Source of the DNA: Qingshengfaniella alkalisoli
GTDB taxonomy: Bacteria; Pseudomonadota; Alphaproteobacteria; Rhodobacterales; Rhodobacteraceae
Length of the DNA stretch: 64,000 nt
NCBI RefSeq assembly: GCF_007855645.1
Contig: NZ_CP042261.1
Span: 972,501 to 1,036,500 of the forward strand
Reading direction: 5' to 3'
Shown here piece by piece: positions 9,901-18,670 of the stretch (its first letter is position 1; each line of letters starts with the position of its first letter). The translations under genes and the position numbers were made by a program. The notes under the pieces were generated by a model. It had not been told where the DNA came from. It was given only the letters and a program-made list of their open reading frames with translations, and searched no databases.

Positions 9901-11098
9901 ACAAGGCACGCCGGGGCTGGATGCGGTCAGCGGCAGGCTGACCGTCGCAGGCGCACGATTCATCGATCCGGCGCTGTCGCTTACTCTGGAAAATATCGGC
10001 ACGCAGGTAAATATCGCGAACTCGCAGGCCAATGTGAACGCATCGGCCAATCTGTCGACCGGCGGGCAGATCACGATCAATGGTCCGGTCAGCCTGACGG
10101 CCCCATTCAATGGCAATCTCGATATCGCGCTGAACCAACTCACGGTGGTCGATCCGTCCCTCTATGAGATCAATCTTGGTGGCAATCTGGGCATCGACGG
10201 TCCCCTGGCCGGGGGCGCCGCGATTGCAGGCGCAATCAATATCTCACGTGCCGAAATTCGCATTCCGGCGGGCGGTGGCGGCGCTGGCACGCTGATCGAT
10301 GTCCGACATGCCGGCGAAGGGGCCGCGAGCCGACAGACCCGAGAACGCGCCGGGTTGATCAAAAAGGAACAAGCCGCAGCCGTTGGCGACGGCACCGGTC
10401 CTTCCTACGGCCTCGGCATCGACATTCGTGCGCCAAGCCAGGTGTTCATCCGTGGACGTGGTCTGGATGTCGAAATGGGCGGTGAAATCCAGATTGGCGG
10501 CACGACGACCAACATTATACCGACGGGGGGCTTCGACCTGCTGCGCGGGCGGCTCAATCTGCTCGGCCAGCGATTGGAATTCGATCAGGCGCAGATCCGT
10601 TTGCAGGGCAATCTGGTGCCGGATCTTTACATGGTTGCAAGCTCGCAATCGGATTCCATACGTGCACAAATCCAGATCGAAGGGCCAGTCAACGATCCTG
10701 AAATCAACTTTACGTCTGAACCCGAGTTGCCGCAGGACGAGGTTCTGGCGCATCTGTTCTTCGGAAAATCGATATCGGATCTGACTCCGTTTGAAGTGGC
10801 CTCGCTCGCTGCCGCCATAAACGAGCTTTCGGGCCGCGGAGGCACTGGGTTGTTCGGCAGTATCCGTGAAGGGTTGGGCGTGGACAATCTCGACGTCAAT
10901 ACCAGCGACGCGGGCACAACCAGTGTCACGGCCGGCAAATACATCAGTGAACGCGTCTATACCGACGTGACGGTTGATTCAGACGGGACCAGCAAGGTTG
11001 AGCTGAATTTCGACGTCACCGATAGCTTCAAGGCATCAACCAGCTTCGACAATGAAGGGGACACCGGCATCGGCTTTCACTTCGAACGGGATTACTGA
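6956..11098 (+). CDS. tamB: TamB, translocation/assembly module inner-membrane-anchored protein
   Basis: Very large periplasm-spanning protein, 1380 residues, anchored in the inner membrane and forming a hydrophobic beta groove. The N-terminus has one hydrophobic anchor or signal (IASYLAAATFGLLLMAIP). The long middle is repetitive beta structure with recurring blocks such as SLIDVALRVQD and LIDLDGSIADR, and the C-terminal DUF490 region includes GGFDLLRGRLNLLGQRLEFDQ and LPQDEVLAHLFFGKSISDLTPFE. The start is TTG at 6956, overlapping the tamA TGA (TTGA), which implies translational coupling. It converges on phoU with only 3 bases between the stop codons. Confidence 0.94.
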   Translation: MKRIASYLAAATFGLLLMAIPTPLVLAQEATDTSEAEDAGFLERQIQNALGGEGRYVQVIGLNGVLNSEVSIDMIRISDDEGVWLTISDVVLDWSRLALLRRRLEVDTLTVGDVHVERKPIPVPTEGPELQADTAAEPFRLPDLPVAVNVGELSVDNLRLDQPVLNHAFQARLEGSAALRDGEGTAEFRLNRTDEIRGEIDLNASFTNQTRRLLTELDVTEDQGGLIVSLAKIPDAPSIDLSLQGDGPINDFAADLVLQTSGIERVRGQVRLSEQVGGPAQPDAQEEATEGTQTAQALTRTRIVEGEVAGNVYDLLPEDYRGFFGHRTALSFRATQNAEAGIEVQSLDIQSSALNLSGRVALSSEGWPTLIDLDGSIADRLGLPVVIPMSGPKLLLSDAEIRIDYNAAESSRFDATISGNGLMRESGILVDRFDLASQGTLEQGAGTQLGGVDGTIDMSVVGASFTDPALWEAVGDAFTLTGGFTWQEGASLNLSDFVAQSGDVQVTGLAEIAGLETGQISIDADVRGELPDLSRFAAISGQDLSGGANAAIQGRIDLVSGAFDAEITGQTQDIALGQVDTGQLLQGEGNLAVRVKRDENGISIDQVSFDSPVIQLGGQAAITPEGWPSLIDVALRVQDKSGAPVALPVPGQQINLAQGVMDLRYDETQSDQFSVAAQTTGLSVSSIGQIGTASVSSEGKLVKGSGTLIEQITAQLNAAVSDLSLNDPKLSEAAGPGAEISANINWPLTGAISIDQLRIASGDLQLGGRADIASPGSEDMRISGELEAQTGGLQRFAALAGQNLQGAITADASFDLEPAPKFFDIDLTANGTGMGIGQTQADALLAGDAQIALRANRTEQGIRVDTFSLSTNELSAGGSGQMTLAEGGRFDVNANLRNLAVLAPDFNGPLSLTTAVLTDGTTWSVDGTVDGPGGTRAALSGDVLRPDGQLDVRANGSLPIGLANLVLSPRSVQGTANFDLAVQGTPGLDAVSGRLTVAGARFIDPALSLTLENIGTQVNIANSQANVNASANLSTGGQITINGPVSLTAPFNGNLDIALNQLTVVDPSLYEINLGGNLGIDGPLAGGAAIAGAINISRAEIRIPAGGGGAGTLIDVRHAGEGAASRQTRERAGLIKKEQAAAVGDGTGPSYGLGIDIRAPSQVFIRGRGLDVEMGGEIQIGGTTTNIIPTGGFDLLRGRLNLLGQRLEFDQAQIRLQGNLVPDLYMVASSQSDSIRAQIQIEGPVNDPEINFTSEPELPQDEVLAHLFFGKSISDLTPFEVASLAAAINELSGRGGTGLFGSIREGLGVDNLDVNTSDAGTTSVTAGKYISERVYTDVTVDSDGTSKVELNFDVTDSFKASTSFDNEGDTGIGFHFERDY

Positions 11099-11101
11099 CC
11101 T

Positions 11102-11821
11102 TCAGTCTTCGTTTGGATCGGCAACGAAGGGGGTGCTATCCCCTTTGGGCCGCTCGGTGGGCATTTCCCCGGTGACCAGATAGATGACCTGCTCGGCAAT
11201 CGAAGTGACGTGGTCGCCCATCCGCTCGATATTCTTGGCGATGAAATGCAGATGCATGCAGCCGGTGATGTTGCGCGGATCTTCCATCATATAGGTCAGC
11301 AACTGCCGGAACAGCGCGTTATACATCTGGTCAACTTCCCGGTCACGCAGGCGAACATCCTCGGCGAGATCGGTGTCGCGATGGATATAGCTGTCGAGCG
11401 CATCTTTTAGCATCTCACCTACGGTCCGTGCCATACGGCGGATGTCCGAGGCGGATTCCTCGATGGGCTTCATCTGCACGAGAACCGAGCTTCGCTTCGC
11501 CATGTTCTTTGCGTAATCGCCGACCCGTTCCAGATTGCTGCTGACTTTCATCACGGTCAATGCTGTGCGCAGGTCTTCTTGCGTTGGTGCACGCATCGCG
11601 ATCAGGCGGGCGGCCTCTTCGTTAACCTTTTGCTCCAGCTCGTCGACCTGTATGTCGTTCTTGCGAACATGTTCGGCAAGTTCTTCGTCGCGCGTTTCCA
11701 GCGCGGTCGACGCATCTTGGATCGCCGCCTCCACCAGACCACCCATGCGCATGATCTGAGCCTGCACAATTTCCAGATCGCGATCATATTGCTCTGTGAA
11801 GTCGGGCTGGCGGTCGGTCAT
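11102..11821 (-). CDS. phoU: Phosphate signalling protein PhoU
   Basis: Cytoplasmic two-repeat helical protein, 239 residues, which normally links the Pst phosphate transporter to PhoR and keeps the kinase quiet in high phosphate. The two PhoU repeats are visible. The first has ALTVMKVSSNLERVGDYAKNMA and the second has GCMHLHFIAKNIERMGDHVTSIAE; both carry the metal-binding E-R-x-G-D signature. phoR lies 118 bases upstream on the same strand, but pstSCAB and phoB, usual partners in this operon, are absent. A Pho-box-like site precedes it. The gene ends 3 bases from the convergent tamB stop. Confidence 0.95.
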   Translation of the reverse strand: MTDRQPDFTEQYDRDLEIVQAQIMRMGGLVEAAIQDASTALETRDEELAEHVRKNDIQVDELEQKVNEEAARLIAMRAPTQEDLRTALTVMKVSSNLERVGDYAKNMAKRSSVLVQMKPIEESASDIRRMARTVGEMLKDALDSYIHRDTDLAEDVRLRDREVDQMYNALFRQLLTYMMEDPRNITGCMHLHFIAKNIERMGDHVTSIAEQVIYLVTGEMPTERPKGDSTPFVADPNED

Positions 11822-11915
11822 GGTGGCTCCTTGGTCGCTGCCTTTGCGGTTACCGAAGATGCACTACAACCGCAACTCCGCGCCTGGTATCATTGCAATC
11901 GATCCCAAACGAAGC

Positions 11916-11933
11916 ACGACAAACATATGACAT
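11916..11933 (-). promoter_or_regulatory. Pho-box-like PhoB site upstream of phoU
   Basis: Read on the minus strand, the site is ATGTCATATGTTTGTCGT. Two TGTC cores are exactly 11 bases apart, the spacing of a Pho box, and 14 of 18 positions fit the enterobacterial consensus CTGTCATAWAWCTGTCAY. It begins just after the phoR stop codon and lies about 95 bases upstream of the phoU ATG, a sensible activator position. Binding is inferred. Confidence 0.62.
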
Positions 11934-11939
11934 TCTGCG

Positions 11940-13007
11940 TCACAGGGCTGGGGCTGGAAAGATGACAGAAAAGCAACTGCCCTCGCCCGGCGTGCTGTCG
12001 ATCTTGAGCCGTCCGCGATGGCGATTCACGATATGCTTCACAATCGCGAGCCCCAAACCTGTCCCGCCAAGCGCCCGCGACCTATGGCTGTCGGCGCGGT
12101 AGAAGCGTTCGGTCAGACGGTGCAGATGCCGCGCCTCAATTCCAGCGCCGAAATCCTTCACATCGACCCGAACAGCAGGTGCCCGCAACACCGGATCACG
12201 GTCGAGCGCGGCAATACGCAGTTCCACACGGTCGCCATCCGCACCGTATTTCAGCGCATTTTCGGTAAGGTTCGTGAAGACCTGAACCAGTTGATCGGTT
12301 TCTCCGGTGACAATCGTACTCGCGTCCCTGTCCACGACGAGTTGTAGATCGACCTCGGCGGCGTCGGCCATCGGACGCAAGGAACGAATGACCGAGTCGA
12401 TGATCTGCGTCAGATCAACCCGATCAGTGGGCTTGACCCGTTCCTCGCTTTCAACATGCGATAGCGTCAGAAGCTCGTTCACGAGACGGTTCATCCGACC
12501 CGCTTCGCGTTCCATGGTAGACAAGAAACGATCGCGTGCATCCGCATCCTCTCGAGCGGGACCGCGCAATGTTTCGATAAAGCCAAGCAATGCCGTCAAC
12601 GGTGTGCGCAGTTCATGGCTGACATTGGCGACGAAATCGCGTCGCATCTGCCCTGCCGCTTCAAGTGGAGTGATATCCTCGAAACTGACGAGTATCTTCA
12701 CTTGTCCCCCTTCGCGCAGCGGAACACAGCGAACACGGTAGACGGCGTTCTGGGCATGATCCCGGCCATGATAGCGCGTGGTGCCCGCCGTGCCCTTCTC
12801 GATCGCGTCGGCAATACAATCCAGCACATCAGGCTGACGCATGATCGTGAAGAAATGCCGCCCCTCCATGTTCGTGCCGAAAAGCTGCTCTGCCGCTTCA
12901 TTGAGGTTGAGGATACGCTCATCTTCGCCGATCAGCACCAAAGGCAGCGGAACGGCGGACATGATTGCTGCCGAGTGATCTTTCGTCATTTCCAAAATAT
13001 CCTGCAC
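11940..13007 (-). CDS. phoR: PhoR-type sensor histidine kinase
   Basis: Histidine kinase of the phosphate regulon, 355 residues. A PAS domain (about residues 10-110) precedes the H-box DFVANVSHELRTPL with phospho-acceptor His131. The N-box NLTENALKYGA, G1 DFGAGIEARH and G2 GGTGLGLAIVKHI make up a complete ATPase domain. No membrane segment is obvious, so it would be cytosolic or held by partners. The start at 13007 is GTG; an ATG at 12989 (MTKDHSAA) is a plausible alternative. The assignment to PhoR rests on the PAS-HisKA layout and on phoU immediately downstream. No phoB is in the window. Confidence 0.85.
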   Translation of the reverse strand: MQDILEMTKDHSAAIMSAVPLPLVLIGEDERILNLNEAAEQLFGTNMEGRHFFTIMRQPDVLDCIADAIEKGTAGTTRYHGRDHAQNAVYRVRCVPLREGGQVKILVSFEDITPLEAAGQMRRDFVANVSHELRTPLTALLGFIETLRGPAREDADARDRFLSTMEREAGRMNRLVNELLTLSHVESEERVKPTDRVDLTQIIDSVIRSLRPMADAAEVDLQLVVDRDASTIVTGETDQLVQVFTNLTENALKYGADGDRVELRIAALDRDPVLRAPAVRVDVKDFGAGIEARHLHRLTERFYRADSHRSRALGGTGLGLAIVKHIVNRHRGRLKIDSTPGEGSCFSVIFPAPAL

Positions 13008-13199
13008 ATCCTGCTACTTGTTCACGATCTCCGGACAATAAACAGCCCAACCGAGATATTTTTATGACAGTCGAAGCATATGTTTATCCAAAGCTTGCAC
13101 CATATATCCCGTGCTGACACTGTGCCAACACAACTTGAGCGCGAATACATGCAACTGCACCTATGATTTTCGGTTCAACCATTCGTTCTGAATTCGTCT

Positions 13200-13544
13200 A
13201 TGAACTGTACACCTGATAGTATTTCCGAAACCGCCTGTACTGTTCGCGGTCTGGTTATTGTCAACGCCGTCAGTGGCGGCGAGTTGGCCGAAGATGGATA
13301 CATGCATCTTCCCTTCACTTCCCTGTCCCGGGAAAGTATCGACCAGTTCAACGTCATGGAAATCTATACGCCAGCGCTGTCCAACGACTTCGACTGCACG
13401 GATGTCGCGCGGTTGCTTGCAGATTCAGAATTCACAGGTCGCCTGCTGATCATAAGTGACGGATTTCCCGATCCCTGCCTGATCGTGCAAGAGGTCCGCA
13501 GTTCCTTTCCATCGCTACTCGTCGAGCTTGCCGAGACCGGTTAA
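13200..13544 (+). CDS. Hypothetical protein, 114 residues
   Basis: I do not recognise a family. The protein is acidic, with no signal peptide or membrane segment. It has a hydrophobic core strand (GRLLIISDGFPDPCLIVQEV, about residues 80-99), reminiscent of an alpha/beta fold such as a receiver- or EAL-like fragment, but without diagnostic residues. There is no clear ribosome site before the ATG. It converges with the gamma-carbonic-anhydrase gene, with the stop codons 4 bases apart inside a palindrome. It could be a real small gene or a remnant; length and codon use favour coding. Confidence 0.5.
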   Translation: MNCTPDSISETACTVRGLVIVNAVSGGELAEDGYMHLPFTSLSRESIDQFNVMEIYTPALSNDFDCTDVARLLADSEFTGRLLIISDGFPDPCLIVQEVRSSFPSLLVELAETG

Positions 13545-13550
13545 CCGGTC
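13535..13550. repeat. Perfect 16-base palindrome covering two convergent stop regions
   Basis: GACCGGTTAACCGGTC is perfectly self-complementary. It contains the TAA stop of the upstream plus-strand gene (13542-13544) and the first two bases of the minus-strand gene's stop. As RNA it could fold only as a 6-base-pair stem with a TTAA loop, so it is a weak bidirectional terminator candidate at best. Confidence 0.5.
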
Positions 13551-14079
13551 AGCTGACGGGCTGTAGCCCTGCTCGAAACCGTCGCATATTCTGCTGATAA
13601 CTCGCCGCAGAGCGAGAAAGTTTCGTAATCTCATTCTCGCTTAGTGGGCGTACAACTTTTCCGGGCGTTCCGATAACGAGAGACTCATCAGGAATATCTT
13701 TGCCCTCGGTCACAAGCGCCCCCGCGCCGATCAGGCAGTTGCGACCGATCCGCGCACCGTTCAGTATCGTCGCTCCCATGCCAATAAGGCTATTCGCACC
13801 GATTTCGCAGCCATGAAGCATTGCCTTGTGGCCTATCGTGCAGTTTTCGCCGATCGTCAGCGGAAAGCCCATATCCGTATGCAGCACGGAGTTCTCCTGA
13901 ATGTTAGACCCCGAGCCGACCGTGATGGTTTCGTTGTCGCCGCGCAGCGTCGCGCCGAACCACACCGATACGCCACTCTCCAACACGATCTTGCCAATAA
14001 GGTTGGCATCGGGCGCCACCCAGAAATCACCATCTTCGGGAAAATTCGGGGTAATACCGTCAAGTGCATAGATCGTCAT
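13549..14079 (-). CDS. Gamma-carbonic anhydrase family protein
   Basis: Left-handed beta-helix trimer subunit, 176 residues. Hexapeptide-like repeats run through the middle ([40 protein letters not shown]). Three histidines in SVLHTD, TIGHKA and MLHGC match the zinc ligands of the gamma class, so zinc-dependent carbonic anhydrase activity is possible. Many members of this family (YrdA/PaaY-like) have weak or unknown activity. The ATG overlaps the gmk stop (ATGA), so it is co-transcribed with gmk. Confidence 0.88.
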   Translation of the reverse strand: MTIYALDGITPNFPEDGDFWVAPDANLIGKIVLESGVSVWFGATLRGDNETITVGSGSNIQENSVLHTDMGFPLTIGENCTIGHKAMLHGCEIGANSLIGMGATILNGARIGRNCLIGAGALVTEGKDIPDESLVIGTPGKVVRPLSENEITKLSRSAASYQQNMRRFRAGLQPVS

Positions 14080-14717
14080 GCCATGTCCTCGAATTCATTG
14101 TTCAGCGCTCGGACGCGGTCCATCAGACCCGGCTGCCGGCTGCGTTTCAGGCGCTCAGCGGTGACAATCGCGCGAATTTCCTCTTCGGCACGATCCAGGT
14201 CGTGGTTGATCAGGACATAGTCATATTCGGCCCAATGGCTGATTTCGTCACGGCTGCGGGTCATGCGATGCGCGATCGTTTCCGGGCTGTCTTGGTTCCG
14301 TGATTTCAGGCGACGTTCCAGTTCTGCAATCGACGGGGGCAGCACGAAGATCGACACGACATCCTCTGCACGGACGGAGTTCCTGATCTGCTGTCCGCCC
14401 TGCCAGTCAATGTCGAACAGCACGTCATAACCCTCGTCGAGAGACTTGATTACCGGCCCTTTGGGTGACCCGTATCGATTACCAAAGACTTCCGCATGTT
14501 CCAGCATTTCGCCGTCTGCTACCATCTGTTCAAAATCATCGTGCGAATGAAACAGGTAATCGACGCCGTGAGTTTCTCCGGACCTTGGGGCACGAGTTGT
14601 GGCAGATACTGAAAACCGGATGTCAGAATCCCATTCCCGGAGCCTGCGCGCCAGCGTGGACTTGCCCGCACCCGAGGGCGAAGACAAAATGATCAGCAAC
14701 CCCCTGCGCTCCGGCAT
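14076..14717 (-). CDS. gmk: Guanylate kinase
   Basis: Essential enzyme that phosphorylates GMP to GDP with ATP. 213 residues with the P-loop SSPSGAGKS at residues 12-20, the GMP-binding [19 protein letters not shown] region, and [11 protein letters not shown], all diagnostic of Gmk. The start at MPERRG (14717) was chosen because the P-loop then lies at the usual distance from the N-terminus; an ATG 11 codons upstream (14750) is open but adds unconserved residues. Confidence 0.96.
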   Translation of the reverse strand: MPERRGLLIILSSPSGAGKSTLARRLREWDSDIRFSVSATTRAPRSGETHGVDYLFHSHDDFEQMVADGEMLEHAEVFGNRYGSPKGPVIKSLDEGYDVLFDIDWQGGQQIRNSVRAEDVVSIFVLPPSIAELERRLKSRNQDSPETIAHRMTRSRDEISHWAEYDYVLINHDLDRAEEEIRAIVTAERLKRSRQPGLMDRVRALNNEFEDMA

Positions 14718-14934
14718 GTCGCATCCTTTCCAGATATTCCGCTTTGCCATGGCACTAGAGGTTGAGCCAGACGGAGGTCAAGCCGGTTTCCCGTCATGTA
14801 TCGGCGCGATTAACGATTTCACATGATCTGAAACAAATTCCGGAAAGATCATGACAAGTTAAAGAATCAGTAAGATTTCTGAGTACTTTGTAAACGAAAG
14901 GGTGTGGGCCGTTGTCAGGGCCCATGCAAATCAG

Positions 14935-15624
14935 ATGAACAAATTACCGACGACGCCGGACAATCTGTTCGCGTTTGGAAGCCACCGACTTATGACGCCC
15001 CATCATCCGGCACAAGAACTGGAACATTACTGGGAGGAACTGCGCGGCAATGCGACTGTGCCGAAACGTGCGGATATAGACCCACGCAGAATCGCGGACG
15101 CTCTGGAATACGCATTCATTATCGAACGTATCGCAGCGGATGTCGCCCGATTCCGAGTGGCAGGCGCGCATCTGACCGTCCTGATGGGAACGGAAGTGCG
15201 CGGCATACCGCTCAGCACCTTTTTTCCGCCCGATGAGAGGTTCGCTGTATCGGATATTCTTGAGCACCTGTTCGACCGACCGGCGAAATGCCGGATGATG
15301 CTTGAACCGGAATCCCGATTTTTCGGGGGCTCTGCGGTTTCAGGTGAGATGATCCTTCTGCCGCTGCAGTCGGATTGCGGCGAAATCAGCCGGGCTTTCG
15401 GTTGCCTAACGACATGCGGTGATATCAATCGCACCCCGTGCCGGTTCAAAATTCGAACCCAACAGATTGAACAGTTGGGGCTGTATCGCCGTCGTCCGCC
15501 GGTATTCAGACCTGCGCCCCCGCCGCAAAGCGTGCCGGCTTTTGCGGAAGCGGCCGCGCCCTATGACACGACCGCTTCCCCGCAATCGCGGACCCTACCC
15601 GAGTATTTGCGCGTGGTGAAGTAG
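14935..15624 (+). CDS. PAS domain-containing protein (PAS_5/DUF-type)
   Basis: About 229 residues from the ATG (MNKLPTTPDN); a GTG at 14902 would add 11 residues, and neither start has a strong ribosome site. The body (HPAQELEHYWEELRGNATVPKRADIDP, then FIIERIAADVARFRVAGAHLTVLMGTEVRGIPLSTFF) matches the layout of the PAS_5 proteins common in Alphaproteobacteria, a single atypical PAS fold without an output domain. The C-terminal 60 residues are Pro- and Ala-rich and probably disordered. Role unknown; some relatives are linked to cell-cycle or stress signalling. Monocistronic. Confidence 0.75.
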   Translation: MNKLPTTPDNLFAFGSHRLMTPHHPAQELEHYWEELRGNATVPKRADIDPRRIADALEYAFIIERIAADVARFRVAGAHLTVLMGTEVRGIPLSTFFPPDERFAVSDILEHLFDRPAKCRMMLEPESRFFGGSAVSGEMILLPLQSDCGEISRAFGCLTTCGDINRTPCRFKIRTQQIEQLGLYRRRPPVFRPAPPPQSVPAFAEAAAPYDTTASPQSRTLPEYLRVVK

Positions 15625-15650
15625 CGAGCGTTCTGCCCGCGCGCCCGAAC

Positions 15651-17021
15651 TCAAACCGCTTCGGCGCGATCCTGTGAATGGGATTCACTGATTTCCTGCG
15701 CGACGAGGAAGGCAAGTTCCAGCGCCTGGCTTGCATTCAAGCGCGGGTCACAGGCCGTGTGGTAGCGCGATGACAGATCATCCTCGGTTACGGCGTGCAC
15801 ACCGCCCGTGCATTCCGTGACATCGCGTCCGGTCATCTCGAAATGCACGCCGCCAGGGATCGTGCCCTCGGATTTGTGGATGTCAAAGAATTGCCGCACC
15901 TCGCGCAGAACCGCATCAAAGGGTCGCGTCTTGTAACCCGTCGCTGATTTGATCGTGTTGCCATGCATCGGGTCACACGACCAGACGACATTGGCGCCCG
16001 CGGATTTCACCGTCTTGATCAGGCGCGGCAGATGATCGCCGACATTGCCTGCGCCAAAGCGCGCGATCAGCGTCAGACGCCCTGCCTCGTTCTCAGGGTT
16101 CAACTTTTCCATCAGCACCTTGAGGTCTTCCTCGGTGGTTGACGGGCCGCATTTCAGGCCAATGGGGTTTTGTACACCGCGGCAGAATTCGACATGTGCA
16201 CCATCGGGCTGACGCGTCCGATCCCCGATCCAGATCATATGACCGGACCCGGCCACCGGCTTGCCAGTGGTTGAATCGATCCGGCACAGCGCTTCCTCAT
16301 ATTCCAGTAGAAGCGCCTCGTGGCTGGTATAGAAGTCCACCGACTGCAACGTATGCGCGGTATCCTGATTGACACCCGCCGCCTTCATGAAGTCCAGCGT
16401 GTCAGAAATCCGGTTGGCCATGTCGCGGTAGCGTTCGGCCTCGTCGCTTTCGGTGAAACCCAATGTCCAGCTATGGACCTGATGCACATCTGCATAACCG
16501 CCGGTCGAGAAGGCCCGCAACAGGTTCAAAGATGCTGCCGCCTGCGTGTAAGCCTGAAGCATCCGCTTTGGGTCGGGGATACGTGCCTCGGCCGTGAAGT
16601 CGATGTCATTGATGATATCACCACGGTAGCTGGGCAGTTCCACGCCGTTGATCGTTTCCGTCGCACTGGAACGGGGCTTGGCGAACTGGCCTGCCATACG
16701 ACCGACCTTCACGACCGGTACTTTCGCGGCGTAGGTCAGCACCATGGCCATCTGCAACATCACCTTGAACGTGTCGCGGATCGCGTCTGCGCTGAATTCA
16801 CCGAAGCTCTCGGCGCAATCCCCCCCCTGGAGCAGGAAGGCTTCGCCACGCGATGCCTGCGCCAAGGCTGATTTCAGCCGCCGCGCCTCGCCCGCAAAGA
16901 CCAACGGCGGATATTTCGACAACTGGGCTTCCACTTGGGCCAGTTCCGCCGAGTCGGGATACTCCGGCATCTGGACCCGCGGCTTGTTTCTCCAGTCGGA
17001 TTTTGTCCATGCGTTGGTCAT
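15651..17021 (-). CDS. aroG: Class II 3-deoxy-7-phosphoheptulonate synthase
   Basis: First enzyme of the shikimate pathway: phosphoenolpyruvate plus erythrose 4-phosphate gives DAHP. 456 residues, the usual length of the class II (plant/actinobacterial AroA-II) type. Diagnostic stretches are [50 protein letters not shown] and [12 protein letters not shown]; the Cys, His and Glu metal ligands fall in these blocks. Single gene. About 70 bases upstream lies a half copy (AGCGCTAAC, 17089-17097) of the palindrome found before the two GAPDH genes. Confidence 0.96.
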   Translation of the reverse strand: MTNAWTKSDWRNKPRVQMPEYPDSAELAQVEAQLSKYPPLVFAGEARRLKSALAQASRGEAFLLQGGDCAESFGEFSADAIRDTFKVMLQMAMVLTYAAKVPVVKVGRMAGQFAKPRSSATETINGVELPSYRGDIINDIDFTAEARIPDPKRMLQAYTQAAASLNLLRAFSTGGYADVHQVHSWTLGFTESDEAERYRDMANRISDTLDFMKAAGVNQDTAHTLQSVDFYTSHEALLLEYEEALCRIDSTTGKPVAGSGHMIWIGDRTRQPDGAHVEFCRGVQNPIGLKCGPSTTEEDLKVLMEKLNPENEAGRLTLIARFGAGNVGDHLPRLIKTVKSAGANVVWSCDPMHGNTIKSATGYKTRPFDAVLREVRQFFDIHKSEGTIPGGVHFEMTGRDVTECTGGVHAVTEDDLSSRYHTACDPRLNASQALELAFLVAQEISESHSQDRAEAV

Positions 17022-17400
17022 AGCTGTCTTCCAGTTATCACTAGATCTATAGGTCTGGCCTTGCTGCGCAGGATTGCCCTACGTGTCAAGCGCTAACACC
17101 GTAATCAGCGCGACTTGTGGCCTCAGTTTTTCAAAGCGCACAATCAAATTTACGGAACTGGCCCGAAACGATTCGAGCCCCCGAACACGACGCTTCGAGC
17201 TACATACCTAGAAATACTGATTATTCATCGACTGCGTAACAAAATTGCGCAATCGGAAGGCTCTTCATCCGTAATTGACCTGTTGACGTTACTGCAGCCT
17301 CCTATTCCCAGTCGTGATTTTCTTTTCTTTTAACATGAGTGAGGCTAGCCTCCGGCAATGGGCATAGATCCAGAAAGATCAACTTGAGGGAGTTAAAAGT
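17022..17400. other. Intergenic region between aroG and the liv operon
   Basis: A 379-base divergent promoter region. A 72-codon plus-strand frame at 17115-17333 lacks a start signal and any family resemblance. It holds the AGCGCTAAC half-site (17089-17097), a 12-base palindrome GAGGCTAGCCTC at 17341-17352 in the leader of the downstream binding protein, and its GAGGGAG ribosome site. No clear -35/-10 pair could be fixed. Confidence 0.45.
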
Positions 17401-18585
17401 ATGAAACGTCTACTTGCCGCGACCGCCGCGACCGCATTGTTTGCGGGCGCCGCGTCTGCAGAAGACATCAAACTCGGTATAGCCTTGGGCTTTACGGGTC
17501 CGCTTGAATCGCTGGCCCCGTCGATGGCAGCCGGCGCTGAAATGGCGATCGCCGAGGTCAGCGACAGCGGCAAATTGCTCGATGGTACGACGATCGAAGC
17601 CGTTCGGGGCGACAGCACATGCATCGACGCGGGCGCAGCAACTGCAGTTGGCGAACGTCTGGCTACCTCCGACGGTGTGAAGGGTATCATGGGGGCGATG
17701 TGTTCCGGTGCCACCGGCGCAATTCTCAGTAACGTCGCGTTGCCGAACGGCATCGTCATGATTTCGCCATCCGCAACGTCCCCGGGTCTCACGACCGTCG
17801 AAGATAACGGGCTGTTTTTCCGCACATCACCGTCAGATGCACGTCAGGGCCAGATCATGACGGACATCCTGAATGACCGTGGCATCACCGAAGTAGCGGT
17901 GTCCTACACGAACAATGACTACGGCAAAGGGCTGGCAGACAGCTTCCAGGCGGTATTCGAAGAAGGCGGCGGCACCGTGACCCTGTCCGCGCCGCATGAA
18001 GACAATAAAGGCGACTATTCTGCCGAGATAGGTGCGCTTGCCTCCGCAGGTGGTGAACTGCTTGTCGTCGCTGGCTATGCTGATTCCGGCGGCTCCGGTA
18101 TCATCCAGTCGGCGCTCGACTCTGGTGCATTCGACACCTTCATGCTGCCGGACGGTATGGTGAGTTCGACGCTGATCGAAAACTTTGGCTCCGACATCGA
18201 CGGCTCCTTCGGCCAGCATCCGGGCACCGACAGCCCCGGCGCTCAGCAGTTCGAAGATGCCGCATCCGCAGCAGGCTTCGATGGTGCTTCCGCCTTCGCC
18301 AAGGAAAGCTACGACGCCACCGCACTGATGCTGCTGGCAATGCAAGCGGCGGGTTCGACCGATCCGTCCGTCTACAAGGACAGCGTCATGGATATCGCCA
18401 ACGCACCGGGCGAAGAAATCTTCCCGGGCGAACTGGGTAAGGCGCTCGACATTCTGAAGGACGGTGGCGATATCGACTATGTCGGCGCATCTGCCGTTGA
18501 ACTGATTGGGCCGGGTGAATCCGCAGGTAACTACCGCGAGATCGAGATCGAAGGTGGTGAGATCACCACTGTCGGCTACCGCTAA
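17401..18585 (+). CDS. Branched-chain amino acid-type ABC substrate-binding protein
   Basis: Periplasmic LivK-type receptor, 394 residues, with a signal peptide to about residue 20 (LLAATAATALFAGAASA). The mature protein starts EDIKLGIALGFTGPLESLAPSMAAGAEMA, the type I periplasmic-binding fold. YTNNDYGKGLADSF and KESYDATALMLLAMQ are standard family blocks. C77 and C101 could form the usual N-lobe disulphide. It is first in an operon with two ATPases and two permeases. The ligand cannot be read; branched-chain or polar amino acids are likely. Ribosome site GAGGGAG precedes the ATG. Confidence 0.93.
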   Translation: MKRLLAATAATALFAGAASAEDIKLGIALGFTGPLESLAPSMAAGAEMAIAEVSDSGKLLDGTTIEAVRGDSTCIDAGAATAVGERLATSDGVKGIMGAMCSGATGAILSNVALPNGIVMISPSATSPGLTTVEDNGLFFRTSPSDARQGQIMTDILNDRGITEVAVSYTNNDYGKGLADSFQAVFEEGGGTVTLSAPHEDNKGDYSAEIGALASAGGELLVVAGYADSGGSGIIQSALDSGAFDTFMLPDGMVSSTLIENFGSDIDGSFGQHPGTDSPGAQQFEDAASAAGFDGASAFAKESYDATALMLLAMQAAGSTDPSVYKDSVMDIANAPGEEIFPGELGKALDILKDGGDIDYVGASAVELIGPGESAGNYREIEIEGGEITTVGYR

Positions 18586-18602
18586 TCGAACACACGCAAC
18601 AA

Positions 18603-18632
18603 AAGGCCGCGCCGGACAACCCGCGCGGCCTT
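18603..18632 (+). terminator. Intercistronic GC hairpin after the binding-protein gene
   Basis: AAGGCCGCGC pairs perfectly with GCGCGGCCTT around a 10-base loop. It has no proper T-run (TTCGCC), so it may act as a partial terminator or an RNA stabiliser that gives the binding protein more message than the transporter genes. Confidence 0.65.
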
Positions 18633-18670
18633 CGCCAATTATGGCGACCAATTAAAAGGTTGGACCGACT

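Noticed and set aside
17115-17333. 72-codon frame in the aroG-liv intergenic region
   Set aside because: No ribosome site, no family resemblance, odd composition compared with neighbours.
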